Source of the DNA: Silene noctiflora
Lineage: Eukaryota; Streptophyta; Magnoliopsida; Caryophyllales; Caryophyllaceae
Assembly: GCA_009801015.1 (NCBI GenBank)
Contig: VHZZ01000533.1
Coordinates: 99,065 to 163,064 of the forward strand
DNA: 64,000 bases
Direction of reading: 5' to 3'
This document shows positions 23,926-36,400 of this stretch, piece after piece. Both the position numbers and the translations under genes were made by a program. Below the pieces are notes generated by a model that did no database searches, was not told where the DNA came from, and worked only from the letters and a program-made list of their open reading frames with translations. Each line of letters starts with the position of its first letter. Position 1 is the first letter of the stretch.

Positions 23926-26054
23926 ATGGGAGGCGATGAAGGAGGAGCGGAGGAGAAGGCGGAGTTGGAGTACAGAAGGGCTAAGACTTCGGTGTGGTGG
24001 GACATCGAGAACTGCCAAGTTCCTAAAGGCAGCGATCCACACACTATTGCACAGAACATCACCGCAGCCCTATCCAAGTTGGATTACGGTGGATCCGTAT
24101 CCATATCCGCATACGGTGACACCAATCGCATCCCTTCTTCCATTCAGCAGGCTCTCTCCTCCACCGGCATCTCTCTCAACCACGTTCCTGCCGGTATTCT
24201 TTTTCTTCTTGCTCAATTCAGATTTCATTTCTTTATACTGCTTTTCTTTCATTATGTACTTTATATATTTTTATTATTTCATCTTCTTCCTCTTCTTGTT
24301 TAATGTTTTATTAGGTGTTAAAGATGCTAGTGATAAGAAGATTCTAGTTGATATGCTCTTCTGGGCTGTTGATAACCCTTCCCCTGGCAATTATCTCTTA
24401 ATCTCTGGTGACCGTGATTTTGCCAACGCCCTCCATCAACTCCGCATGCGCAGATATAATATACTTCTTGCCCAACCTGTCAAAGCCTCCCATGCTCTTG
24501 TTGCTGCTGCCAAGAGTGTCTGGCTCTGGACCAGCCTTGTTGCCGGCGGTCCTCCTCTTTCTCGCAATGATTCTCCGCCCCGTCTGCCTCCCAACAATAA
24601 GAATTCTAATTCCACTACTACTAATGGTAATTACAACTCCTCTCAACCATCTTCTTCTCTAATTACTGCTTCAAACCCTAAACTTACCCCCCCTGCCAGA
24701 CCTGCCTTTGTTCCGGGGGATGTTAAATGTAAGCCTGTCGATGTCCCCAAGACGTCTATTCCCCCAACTATTCAAAAATCTCTTAGTTTGCCTTCTGCAC
24801 TTCCCCAGACCGATCCCCCTCAACCACCCAAACCTGTTAGAACAGCCCCTCATGAATTCTTTGGTCCTAACCACCCTCTTGCCTCTGCAGGTTGGTCTGC
24901 TTCCGGTGGCTTCCCAGGAAATCTCGACCCCTCTGCCAGGAGCAATTCTGACTTTGCAGCCAATCAGCAGAATTCCTATCCTCTTATGCCTAGGCCCAGC
25001 AATCCCCCTGCTCTTTCTGGTACAGCTTCTGGGAACATGTTTCCTCCGGTTGCGCATAACCATTCTTTCCGTCCTGCCCAGCCTAGACCTCAAGCCCCTT
25101 CTGCTCCCATTTTTAGTAGTGCTCCTGATATGGGTAGACTAAGTATATCTGAACGCCCGTGTTACGCCCAAAATTCCGTCAATCTTCCGCAACAAGCTGG
25201 AAGAGATATTAAGCTTAATCCTTCCAAATATTCAAGTTCTACAAACCGAAACTTACCTCAAAAAGGGACCAACAACAACCATATGAATTACTCTCAACGC
25301 AATACTTTGAACAGGCAAGCATCTGCTCCTGCTCGTAGCACACATTCCGTATCTGCACCCGCTGCTTCTTCAACGTCACTCCCTCGTGCGCAGCAAGGGG
25401 CTGGTACCATCTCACCTCCTTCCGAACATGAGCAGGGCCTTGCAGGTCTTGTCTTGCTTGCCTTGGACAGCCTCAGAAATGACCTGATTACTCCAACAGA
25501 AGCAAACATAGTTGATTGTATAAGATTTGGTGATTCTAGGCATCGGAATACTGACGTCAAGAAGGCTTTGGAATGCGCAATTAACCAAAACATGGTAGAA
25601 ATACAAACTATGGGTCAAGTTCAGCTTTATCTTCTCAAGAATCAGCCGCGGGTGTGGTCTTGTGTGAATCCTATGGGTGGCAATCCTAATGAGTTCACCA
25701 AGGCAACGTGGGATAAGGTTCAGGAGTTCCTTGTTTCGTCGAATGGAAGATCTGCTATAACTGCGTCTGTATGCAGGTGAGAAACAAAGTTCCCTAATCA
25801 TTTCACCTTTTATTTTTGTTTTCTGGAAGATCATTGCATCCTGCCTTCCACTGACAATTCTTAATCTTATACACAGCTATGAAGCTGCATTAATCTTGAA
25901 AAATTCGTGCCTGCAAGGCTTTGCACTTGGCCAAGTTATCCGTATATTGAATATGTCAATTTCTTGCAAACGATGGATAAAACATCGTCAATCAGGATGG
26001 CAGCCAGTCATAGTCACGTTAAAGCAGGGTGATACTGGTAAAGCTGATTCCTAA
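23926..26054 (+). CDS. NYN-domain (PIN-like RNase) protein with C-terminal LOTUS/OST-HTH domain
   Basis: Predicted RNA-binding nuclease-like protein of the MARF1/Limkain-b1 type. Exons: 23926-24193, 24315-25776 and 25877-26054, giving 635 residues. The NYN fold at about residues 20-170 shows the acidic positions expected of the family: [30 protein letters not shown] and [16 protein letters not shown]. The middle, about 230 residues, is Pro/Ser/Asn-rich and probably disordered. The C-terminus (about 505-625) has two winged-helix-like stretches, [27 protein letters not shown] and ..[24 protein letters not shown], typical of the LOTUS region in plant NYN proteins annotated as 'putative endonuclease'. 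The ATG at 23926 follows an A-rich leader; the next Met lies inside the fold. Catalytic activity is inferred only. Confidence 0.9.
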
Positions 26055-28196
26055 TAAGGTATCAGCCAGGGTGATAGAAGATAATTTAAGTGGTATGCTT
26101 ATCCTATCACCTATATTTTTCTGGTTTTATTCATTAGTTAATTACAGAAAATGTCGCTATAGTGGTACTTCGTAGATTTGTTGCAATATAGTCACTGCAG
26201 CTCGAAGGAACATGTGATGGGGATTGTTAGCAAGGACGGTGATGATTATGGTTTTATATTTGGAGGCTTCATCTTCTCTGGAAAAAGGGAAGGTTACTAG
26301 ACATTCTCCGAAGGAAACTAAAATTAGTCTTTGAAGAAAATTAAAATTCAGTCTGCTATAGATAACATCTCTGGTTTATAGTTCTCTAGGAAAAACTCGG
26401 GACCAAAAGACTTGTGAAACTAGTCGAACTTGTTATGGGCTTCAATATGAATTATCAAACTGTTCTTAGTATTAATGTCGGGAAGCTTAGCGTTGCTTGA
26501 TACGGGCAAGGATATATAGGATAGTATGAAGAACATACTATGTTTCTTGTTGGCTTTGGATAAGACAGCTGGGAGGTTTACAATATTACTAGTCTGGTTG
26601 CTTCTTTTTCTGGTATCGTTTATCAACAATGATCTAGGTCGTCAGTTGTCATTGGAACTGACAGTCTGCAACTGCTGTCAATGAAGACTAAAGAGAGAAA
26701 ATAGTAGTTAAAAATATCTTGGAAGGACAAAACTTCAACTTACTGGATTCCACGACGATGGATGGATGAGATGAACTATGCCGGAACAGTGTGCTTTTTT
26801 GCTTGTTACCATTTTGTGACCTTGTGTTTTGACTTGCGAGCGGGAGGCACAAGGCAGAGCTTACTTTTTGAGCAAAATGTTTCTATGGAACTTTGGGAGA
26901 CACTTTATTTTAGCGCTACGATGGATGGAATATTGTGGTTATCTACTCTTACTGTTTTAATTCTCGTCCTATGTAAATTTGCGTTTTATTAGTGTTATGA
27001 ACTTATTCCTTGGCTTGTCATTGTTTTCTTAGTTGGTCTTTGCGTCCCTAATCCTTTAACGGACTGGGGGTAAGGGTCTGATTGTATCTTTGAATGCATT
27101 TCAAATTATGCAAATCCTTTGTGGAGAACTTTCTAAGACTGTTACTTATCTTGCTTTTCTGCTTTGATTGTTTGGCGAATTCTAACGAGTTATCTACTGT
27201 TTTTTTTATCGCGGAGCAAGGGGTTGTGCGTCTATAACCCTCACTGGCTATGTGGCTGCTACAGGTCTGAGTTACTCCAGGCCGTAGTTTTAAAAGGGGC
27301 AAAGTGCACCAAAGCAACAATGGCATAGTAGTGCCTCTTGGTTGTGCCTTGCGAAAAAGACGCATTTAAAGCACCTCGATACATTTTCACCAGTGACTCC
27401 TTGAACGTTGTTCTTAAAAGTTGTTAAAGTATACCTTTCAAAACTGAGATTTATATTTGGGAGCCAACAATACTGTGTGCAGACTATGCATTTGGCTTAG
27501 AAAACAACATGACGTAAATCTGGCCAAAAACTACTAAAATCCCAGGTTAATTTTTGAAAGACTTGAGCAAATCACTCCAGCATGTATAGTAAAAGGCAAT
27601 AAACAGTTTAGAGATGCGATCGAGAGGGCAGGTTGTGGAGTCTGCCAAGGAGCACAACGAGGCAGCAGAATGATGCGCTAATCCTGGGAAGAAAAGAATG
27701 GATCAAACAGAAGAGATCCAAATTTCCAAGGTTGTGCAAGAGAAATTAAAACTGTAAATACTTGATGAACTCTCTTCCACTAGCGTTTTGAGGATATTAT
27801 AGCCCTAATTTAGCTGGACCTGCAGTTAAACATTTGTGCAATATCCTTCATGTTTGGCCGGCCGGTGTGTAAATTTCATCAACAATGGAAGTTATCGAAT
27901 TCAGATCATAAGAACAGGAGAGAGCTACGAGTAATAAAGAGGTAAAATCCAACTTTCTGTCGGCAGCAGGTGCCGTAAGTCTGACAACATGAATACATTT
28001 TCACGTTTATACTTGTACTCACTACTCATTCACAGACTGAAAAGGTATACAAGCGAGAGCTGCGACTATCTTTTATGTGCATCAACGCAACTCTGATACA
28101 AAGTTGTGCGCTAATAGAAGAATGGAACTTGTCTACCATGAAGATGAGCCTCACTAGGTAACGTCATCCACGCCACATAGACTATTCATCTCCTGA
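26055..28196. other. Convergent 3' region between NYN and J-protein genes
   Basis: About 2.1 kb with no convincing coding region. A short plus-strand open stretch (26762-26992) has no family features. A possible tRNA-derived SINE scrap lies at 27201-27285. Confidence 0.5.
27201..27285 (-). repeat. SINE-like scrap
   Basis: The minus strand reads CTGGAGTAACTCAGACCTG..AGCAGCCACATAGCC..., reminiscent of the GGAGTAACTGGTAAAGTTG-type head of plant tRNA-derived SINEs, ending in a short A tract. Similarity is judged by eye and is weak. Confidence 0.3.
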
Positions 28197-29044
28197 TCAG
28201 GGAAGGAAGGGATTATGTGACGGATTCGATTCTTGTTCCTTTCTGTAAGCCCTGAGAAACAAAGCCAAAAAAAGTAAGAGATAACAGTCATATACAAGTG
28301 GAATAAGGCAATAATTAGAAGTAATGAAGAGATTAGCACCTGGCAACACTGAAACCTCCAAGTCCTACGGTACCGAGAACGATGAAAAGGAAGGGCAGGC
28401 CAACCAAAGGATGTCTTCCACCTCCATTAGCCCTTGGAACCCCGGTGTTGACAACTCGTGTGTAGTAGGAAACTAAAACAAAGGCAAAGTAATGAGGAAT
28501 TGAGTTGGGCAAAGGTAGTTGAATATTGAAGAGTGTGAAAAAGGGATAAAGGCATTACCGGAATGAGACCTTTCCTGAGCTGCAAATACCAAACCGACAG
28601 ATTAATTGAATCCTTGCGTTTAGATGATGATATAAACTAATGAGATGAGATGAGATGAGATAATCAATCAATTAATTAATTAATTAATTACCGGTCAAGA
28701 GGCAAGTATAGGCTTCTGAAATCTGCGGGGAAAAAGAAGCATAATAATATAAATATATATAATATTCCGTAGAAGAAAAGCAGAGAAAGAAAGGGAGGAG
28801 TGAGAGGAGTACCATTTTAAAACGAGATTCAGCGAAGGTCCTTTGAGGCTCTGGAAAACGATCAGGGTGAACATCCCAAACCTTGTTTTTATAAGCGGCT
28901 TTGATCTGCAAATTCAAATATACAACGGAATTGAATTGAATTGAATTTGAATTTTAAATAACAAATTGAAAAACAAACCTGAGAAGCGGTGGGGCGAGAT
29001 TGCGGATCAAATCCTAGAAGAAGCCTCGCCTCACCACTCTTCAT
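28197..29044 (-). CDS. Small J-domain (DnaJ) protein with one membrane segment
   Basis: Putative Hsp70 co-chaperone. Minus-strand exons: 29044-28979, 28905-28813, 28722-28692, 28579-28559, 28472-28340 and 28251-28197; phases close to 132 residues. The J domain is short but has the HPD motif (H35-P36-D37 in WDVHPDRFPE), preceded by LLLGFDPQSRPTASQIKAAYKNKV and followed by AESRFKMISEAYTCLLTG. Downstream are a Gly-rich linker (GVPRANGGGRH) and one hydrophobic segment (PLVGLPFLFIVLGTVGLGGF, about residues 97-117), so it is probably a tail-anchored or single-pass membrane protein. The organelle cannot be told. The start at 29044 puts the J domain at the very N-terminus; no upstream in-frame Met fits. 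Confidence 0.9.
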
Positions 29045-30480
29045 CTTTCTTTTACTCTTAATTTAAACAATCTCTCTCTCTCTTTCTCTCTCCGCGTCTT
29101 CCTTTTTGAGCCATACATATTACTTGCATACTTTCCCTGCTTAATTACTACAACACGCTACGAATCGGGTGGCAACTGCTAACCGACCCAATTTCAACTA
29201 GTACTAGGGCGGGTTCGGACACAATATCGACTTCGAACTCACCTAAACTTAAAACTCGAAAATGCTTAACAAATATAATAAAAATATAGTCGTAAAATAA
29301 AATTTGATTTAAAAAATAAATTTGCAAAATATTAAAGTTCGGAATCGGCTCTAATTTGGTAAAGCTCGGCTCGGAATTAGTATTGACGATTTTAAGTCGA
29401 GCTTTGACCGAGCTAATTCCAAGGTTTTTATAAGTTTTGTTTTTCATGGCAAATGTCAATTATGATGGTAAAATAAATGTTATTTTATTGCTATACTAGG
29501 GATTAGAATAGAATTGGTGAGAAGATAGATATTATTCATCCAAGTGATATTATGAAAGGAAAATGTAGTTGATAGTAAATATAGAGAAGATTTATTGCCA
29601 GTTTCATACAAAAATACGGAAATTTAAAAACCTGATGGGATAAAATATGAGTATTTCAGTTATCATATTTTCATGAAACTATATAAATGACGTTCTAACG
29701 TTGGACTTACTTCTTTCAAAAATTCCCATCATTTTCTATAGGTAATTGTCAATTCAAGTGTAATTAAGTTCCTACATAGACATCTTCAATTTGTTCAACG
29801 AAACTTATTTGAAATTCTTGGAGCAAGTATAACGGTGGAACTATAAAAATAAAGTTTTTTGCATTGTACGTCGCAAAAAAATAGTTTTTTTATTTAAGAA
29901 TCAAGTTATTTGATAACTTAAAGAAAGTAATTTTTTTAGGGAGATAAGAAAATTAATAGTGAGTTTTAATTATAAACTAGTTCTTAACTTTAGTAATTGA
30001 CAAAAAAAGAATTTGGCGTAAAAAGAATTTTATATAAAAAATTTCCATTACACTTGCTTAGGAAATTTTATAGGATTATAATTCGAGTGCATTTATTCAT
30101 TCACCATTTACATAATTGAGGTTAGCATCAGAAATCAGAAGAGTCGCAATGTTGGACGATCTCGGAGCATTTATCTCTTCATTATGTTGAGTCAAAACTT
30201 CAAGTAGGCAATTGCTTGCATTAGTGAAAAAACCAATAATTAGAATTGTATACAATTTTTAGAGGAGAAAAATGAGGAGATCCAAGAAATAAAAGCGTTG
30301 TTTTATTTTCTAAATATAAGATGCTGAATCTGAGAAAATTTAAAATTAGTAATCATGAATTTTGTGGTATAAAGAGGCACCAAAATAATACTGCTAATAT
30401 TGCATTGCCACAATTAGAGAGGGAAGGGAGAGCGATAGAGCTGTAACATCACTTAACTCTCTTTTCCTCTGTCTTATGTA
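29045..30480. other. Divergent intergenic region between J-protein and PMEI genes
   Basis: AT-rich; it must hold both promoters. A TATAAA-like word (GGTATAAAGAG, about 30366) lies about 190 bp before the PMEI start codon. No other coding sequence was recognised; 29160-29420 has scattered GGGTTCGG/CTCGAA words of unclear origin. Confidence 0.45.
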
Positions 30481-30559
30481 TAGGCACTAATAAATAATAA
30501 TTAGGATTTTGCATTAGTTGCAGAAAAATAAAACAAACAAACAAAAAAAAAAAAAAAAA

Positions 30560-31129
30560 ATGGACGGGCGAACGATGGTTGCAAGGTTGATTATAGCCTT
30601 ATTCATAGTGGTGAATGCACAAGCCCACAAGAATGGAGGAGGTGATTCTACAGCAAAGATGTTGGAGACCCTATGTGGCGTCGCAACCTACAAGGATGCA
30701 TGTATCAAGAACCTTCAAGCCACGGCAGATAGCCAAGGTGTAACCCCACAAACGCTTGTCGAAAGAGGGGTGAAGCTTGCTTTAGATGAGATGGCCAAGG
30801 CCTCCGCCAACCCTGCACTCAAAAGCTGTAAGCACCTGCTGGAACAAGCCAAGGACCGTCTGCAAGAAGCCATGACCCAAGTTTGCGACGCCAATAACTT
30901 TAAGGACCAAGCTCAATTGTTTAACATTCGCATCGAGCTCGGTGATGTCAACACCTTCGCTACTACTTGTGTTGATGAGGCTCCTCCTCAGCTCCAGCAA
31001 CTTTTCAAGGCCGGAACCAGCTCTGCCACCCAACTTAGCATTGACATGCTCGACGTTATCACCATTTTTAATCAGCAGCTCTCTCACCAATTTCTTCTTC
31101 CCAACCGTCGCCTTCTTGCCTCTTCTTGA
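30560..31129 (+). CDS. PMEI-domain protein (pectin methylesterase/invertase inhibitor family)
   Basis: Single-exon 189-residue secreted protein. The N-terminus (MVARLIIALFIVVNAQA) is a signal peptide. The mature part is a PMEI four-helix bundle with the four conserved cysteines in family spacing: LCGVATYKDACIKNL (first pair), then KSCKHLLEQAKDRL and CVDEAPP, plus the core helices. Family members inhibit pectin methylesterases or invertases in the apoplast; which target applies cannot be told. The start at 30560 directly follows an 18-base A tract. An in-frame upstream ATG (30518) would add a lysine-rich stretch that spoils the signal peptide, so the later Met is preferred. Confidence 0.88.
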   Translation: MDGRTMVARLIIALFIVVNAQAHKNGGGDSTAKMLETLCGVATYKDACIKNLQATADSQGVTPQTLVERGVKLALDEMAKASANPALKSCKHLLEQAKDRLQEAMTQVCDANNFKDQAQLFNIRIELGDVNTFATTCVDEAPPQLQQLFKAGTSSATQLSIDMLDVITIFNQQLSHQFLLPNRRLLASS

Positions 31130-31698
31130 TTCATCTGCGTTACACCTTTTATTTTTTCTATTAATCCATTATGAAAGTTATGTAATCTTGCTTGTGATCG
31201 AAATCACACAAGTAACCTAAAAAAACCAAAATTACTACTGTATGCTTCTATTTGTTTGCTTAAATTATGAAGCTTTCATCACGACTAATACGCGTAATCA
31301 TTTGAAACCAGTAGCGATGGATGAAACAACGGATAACTAAACGAAAGAAGGATAACAGGGCTGAAAATCAATATAAGAGCGATAACATAGAAGGAAAACA
31401 GGTAATACTAAAATTCAGTATTACATGTAGCTAGAATGCCATACTGCCATTAGCTTAGGAAGGCATCATCCATGAAGGAAAATATTTAAACATAGAATTG
31501 TGATTACTTTCATACAGCTGGGACAATATAACAATGATTTACAAATAAGTCACCAATTTGTAGTTGTTTAATTCAAACTATGAATGGAGATTCTAAACCT
31601 GCATATATCTGCAATTCCTGAGCTATCTTATACTTGCGTCACATTTTGACAGACAAGTAGGTAGCAGCATCTATTTGGCATATTTCAGCAAAAGTTTA
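31130..31698. other. Convergent 3' regions of PMEI and TPK genes
   Basis: 3' UTR-like AT-rich sequence on both strands; no further gene seen. Confidence 0.5.
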
Positions 31699-32911
31699 TC
31701 AGTGATGATTCTGCAAGAGATCGGGTAAAGTTATCCTCCCCATGTTGTTGGGATCGAGCTTACTGAATTGATTGCAAATTTGAGATATATCCTGTTCTCC
31801 TATCTTACCCATCTCTTTAAGCTTGTAAATAACATACTCTGATTTACTGCAAATTTAAGGCAAATAACATTCAACCACACGCACAAAAAGAAGCATGTTA
31901 GAGTTGAGAAATAAGGAATGGAAATCAAAAGAAGCAGAAGAGGAAGAGGGTACTTGATGAAGTTGTTGTTGTTGATATTGGCAGCAAACAAATCCTGAGG
32001 AGTGATATCTCTCTGGAGAACCCACTTAGCAAGAGTGCGCTGGCGCTTGTCAATACGAGCCTCGACAAGGAAGAGGAAGGCGCGGGCGACAGCGAGGGTG
32101 GAAAGGAGAAGCCAGATGGAGGCGAAGAGGCGGCCAGAGAGAGTGGAGAAGGCCCTGTCCCCGTAACCAACGGTGGTGACAGAGAGGGCGGAGAGGTAGA
32201 GGGAGTCAATGAAAGAAAGGCCCTCAAAAAAGAAGAGAAAGAGGGAGCCAATGCCGATGCAGAGAACGACAACGAAGAGGGCAAGGGCGACCTTGAGGCG
32301 GATGCGCATGCGGCCTTTGCGGAGGTCGACAAGGAGGAGGTTATGGTGGTGGATGTCAGCGAGAATGGACTTCTCCTGTTGATCAAGGACGTAATTGAGG
32401 ACGCTGGCGAGGAGAATGTCGATGAAACCAAAGCCGACGAGGACGAAGGCGCAGACAAAGAGCTTAGTGGAGGAAGTGAGGGGAGTGATGTCACCGTAGC
32501 CGATGGTAGACATGGTGACGATGCAGAAGTAGAGAGCGTCAACAAGTGGATGAGTCTCAACACCTGAGAACTTATCCCTGTTAAGTCCGTAAACAAGAGC
32601 ACCCATTAACAGGTACACAATCAGAAGCACGGTTGCTTGCTGAGCTGGACTACTACTACTACTACTACCAACACCAATCTTTGATTCTTCTAAATCTGAA
32701 TCTTCATCTTCATCTTCATCTTCCTTCTCCTTTGCTGCTTGCGCTTGCATCTCTCTCAGTACAGCCGCCATATCCATAGCCGGAGCTGTTTTACACCTGT
32801 GCAGCCCCGATTTCGATCTCGGCAGCTGCTCACTCGGGATTGGGGCACTACATGCCGATGATAACTCCTTGTCTTCATCTCTTTCTTTTTCTTTTTCTTT
32901 TTCTTTGGAAA

Positions 32912-32955
<44 letters not shown>

Positions 32956-33002
32956 ATAGGCAAGAAGAGAGGCTGCCTTTCCTCCTCCTCCTCCCCCATC
33001 AT
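31699..33002 (-). CDS. Two-pore-domain potassium channel (TPK/KCO type)
   Basis: K+ channel subunit with two pore loops, usually in the vacuolar membrane (TPK1 group) in plants. Exons on the minus strand: 33002-31954 and 31846-31699, giving 398 residues. The two selectivity filters are STIGYGD (G168-Y-G-D171) and TTVGYGD (G279-Y-G-D282), each flanked by two hydrophobic helices. The N-terminus has a 14-Ser run (17-30), Lys/Glu and Asp/Glu runs, and RSKSGLHRCK (62-71), which resembles a 14-3-3 binding site. The C-terminal exon (SEYVIYKLKEMGKI..FSKLDPNNMGRITLPDL) carries an EF-hand-like loop, as in TPK1. Two consecutive Met codons begin the frame; either could start. The Ser run is encoded by a (GAT)n/(ATC)n microsatellite, so its length may vary. 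Confidence 0.94.
32914..32956. repeat. (GAT)n coding microsatellite
   Basis: Perfect trinucleotide run read on the minus strand as ATC/TCA/TCATCA serine codons inside the TPK N-terminus. Confidence 0.9.
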
Positions 33003-33433
33003 CCTCCTTTCACTTGCTTATTTTTCGACTCAATTAACACGCCTTTTTATTTATTCATTTATTTATTTATTTAAGTTACATTTCTCACTATCCCACCAAC
33101 CAACACATGACACGCCCTCATTTCTTTGACTTAATCCTACCAAATTACCATTTGCATTTATTTTCATTTTTATTTTTATTTTTATACTCCTTACCTTTGT
33201 ATGGATCATTCCGTTTCTTCTGTGATGCTTGTTTCATCTTCAATTTTGTAACATACCCCTCGGTTATACGTTAGCAAATAATCCGTATTATGAAATGAGT
33301 CATCTTACATATTTCTGATACAACAAGATTTAGATCTGTTAAATGATTTACACACTTTAAACTAACTATTAAGTTACAGCTGCAACTTAGCAAAATGACC
33401 CCCATTCTCTACCAATCACCCTAACCGAGCTCA
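33003..33433. other. TPK upstream region and FAM192A 3' region
   Basis: T-rich, with a (TTTA)n tract at about 33050-33074. Both flanking genes are leftward, so the TPK promoter and the 3' UTR of the next gene share this short interval. Confidence 0.5.
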
Positions 33434-36400
33434 CTAATCATCCTCACTTTCATCACTATATGAAACTAGACCAATCTTTGTTACATCGTCCACTTTTTCC
33501 CCATTGCCCTCCGCCTCACAACGTTGTAGAGGATCACGCTGACTAGGTGCTCTTAGCTGCCCTAACTGTTGTTGCATCTCTGCCAGGCGCTTAGTATTAC
33601 TTCCTGCTTGTGGCCCTCCAGATGCCTCCACTTTAGCCTTCTTAGCCTGCGGTTTAACCTTTATAATCATTCCCAGTGGCTGACCAGCTTGATTTTTCTT
33701 TCCCACCATCCTTTTTGGATCCTATCAACAGGAAACACATCAACAAGCAAGTTACTAAAGTAGTAGAGCATAACAAATTCCATTCCAAGCTCACAGAAGC
33801 CACATAACTCCAGTTATCCCCCAAACCCAATTCAGCGTGTACAGCCTCACCTTACGATTCTAAGAATAGAATATATTACTCCGTATTAAAGTAGGAGTAC
33901 ATCAATGAGTCAACAAGAAACACATCCAGTTGATTCTTCATGAGAAGTAAATTCATCCTTCTTAACCAAATGCGTCAGTACCAATCAATAATATGCTCAT
34001 TACATTTCAACTACTCAACAATATAACAACATCACATGGTCTGCAGATTACAGAACTTTGCAAGAGCAATCTCCATTCTATACCCCTCTGGCCTCTACAA
34101 CATAAGACAAACACATAAAATACAGGGTGATAAAGCAAACCTCTAAAGGTACAACATTCAGCCCTCAGCTAATCGTTGTAATAATGATAGTATGATACAT
34201 ACAAACTGAGAAAAAAGGTTTAGATCTGTAGCGCACTGACATATCAGCAATACATGGACTCCTGGATAAAGTTCTTAGGACCTGAATCTTGTTTAATATT
34301 GCTAGGCCACAAAAGGAAGCATGCAACGCCTCAATTTCCAAACCATTCATAACGGCCCAGCCCTTCATCCCCCACCCTCACCCTGAACCTCAGCCTCAAG
34401 AAACAAAAAAAAAAAAAAAAAAAAAAAAAAAAAGCACTGGCAATTATTCCCAACAAACCTGAACATTAGAAACAGGAAAAAAAAAAAAAAAAAGCACTGG
34501 CATTTATTCCCAACAAACCTGAACATTAGAAACAGGAGGTATTTCTTTAACCTGTTGTACAGTCGAAGATTGTGCCGCCACTGCTGCCTGCAATTGAAAA
34601 GCACGAACTTAGAAAAAGAAAGAAAATCGTACAACAAAAAAAGAAGTAAAATTGTAAACAGTACGTAAGCAAAAAAACTAGTAGAAATGCAGTAGATAAA
34701 CACAAGTGCATCACATGGAGGGCTATGAAAAAAATTGTTTTTAGTTAAAAAAAACCAATAACCTAGTGCTTGTTATAACCATAGAAAAACAACAAAGTTA
34801 CAAGCTACCACCTTAAATACCCCCAAAATCCTGTTTCCAAATTTTTACGATTTAGTCGACTTAATATCAACTTTAGCTACATAAGGTCATTTCCGGACAA
34901 AAAAAAGTTGAACTTGGGGATTTACACATGATTTTAGATTTAAAAAAATATATATTTGGAACCCTAATCTAACAATACACATTCAATTACACTTGTGTTA
35001 CTAATATCCCTTATTATGAACCCTAATTTCACAAATTACATTGCATCAACGTCCATTCATTCCGTCATTCGCACTTGAATCGTTCACTTATGGCCAGGAT
35101 GTTGCTCCAACATATCCATTCATCATCATTTCTCCCCTCCCTCCTTTACACATGTTCATGTTTGAGGAATCTTTTCTTCACGAAGTTACATAATGCAACT
35201 ATGTGTACCTATCTTTTCTTCACGAAGTTACATAATGCAACTATGTGTACCATTAACAACTTTACTAGTAATAATAAACAACAATAAAACGGCCATCTGT
35301 TTAGAACCGCTAAGCATTGTTAAGTAACTGGAGGAAGAAGGAAAAAAGACAAAGGGAGGAGGGTAACAACCCCTTACCCCGCAATACATAATATAACCAT
35401 GCGCCGCAAACTTAGGAGTAAGGTCGCGAACAAGTCACCCCCCCCCTCCTCCCAAATACACACACAGTTTTGCGAGTGGCCTTGGGGTAGTGTTGATGTT
35501 GGTACGTATACTTGTTGATGCTCTTACTAAGCCGTTGAGCTACTCACTATCATCTTCTACTACCCATGATTGGCCATGGACCGTCCAACTTGCGGAGGCG
35601 TAATAAGGATAATGCCAAATTATTCTATTAGTTGTGTTTGTACATATTATCTCTTCCCTTGAACTTAGGTCATACGTTGGTTGTCTACAATTGATGCTTA
35701 CTCGGACTCTGTGGCAGGCCCAATAAATGGGGTTGTGGCTAAATACACTACATTGTTTGTGGTAGAAGTGCAAGCCTCTTTATTTCCAGTCCACTCTTAT
35801 CACAAAGGCATGGAGACTAATGGACGTGTCACTGGGTGAATAGCTAGAGGTGGAAGTGATAGTGTCCTTTATACATCAGAGAAGATGTTAGGGAGCAATC
35901 GAAAATGACGTTGGACCTACATGAAAGAGGCAAGATTGATAATGGTGTAAGCTATGTACATGTGAGGAATTGGTAGTAGAGATTTCCAACAATGGCATGA
36001 TAGTCTATTGGATTGGAAAGCCACCAGAGTGGGAGTGGGTTTCTACTTTGTAATCATGAAATGATGGGAACGGAGATCATAGATTTATTTGTATGGTGTG
36101 AGAAGATCTTTAGGCTTGGGACTAACTTTGACACCTAGGAAGTGACAGAGGAGCTCTTTGAGAGAAGTACTGATTGGCTAGATGGGTTTCAAAAGGATGT
36201 GAGATGAGTTGATGACTATTTCCCAGAGAGAATCGACATAAACCATGGAACCGAGTGACATCTACATAAACGAAGAGATTAAAAGGGTATGAGAATCATA
36301 ATGGGGTAAAGGAAGGGAGGGGTGGGAAATATAGTTGCAGAAGGCACAAGTGAGAAGATAATACTTAGGTTTGGTTAGAGTGGCTTACAAGAAGGCATTA

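Noticed and set aside
26762-26992. Open frame of 76 codons after the NYN gene
   Set aside because: No family motif, no splice context and hydrophobic but irregular composition; it lies in the presumed 3' UTR/intergenic DNA.
30518-30559. Upstream in-frame ATG for the PMEI gene
   Set aside because: It would prepend a lysine-rich stretch before the signal peptide; the Met at 30560 gives a normal secretory N-terminus.
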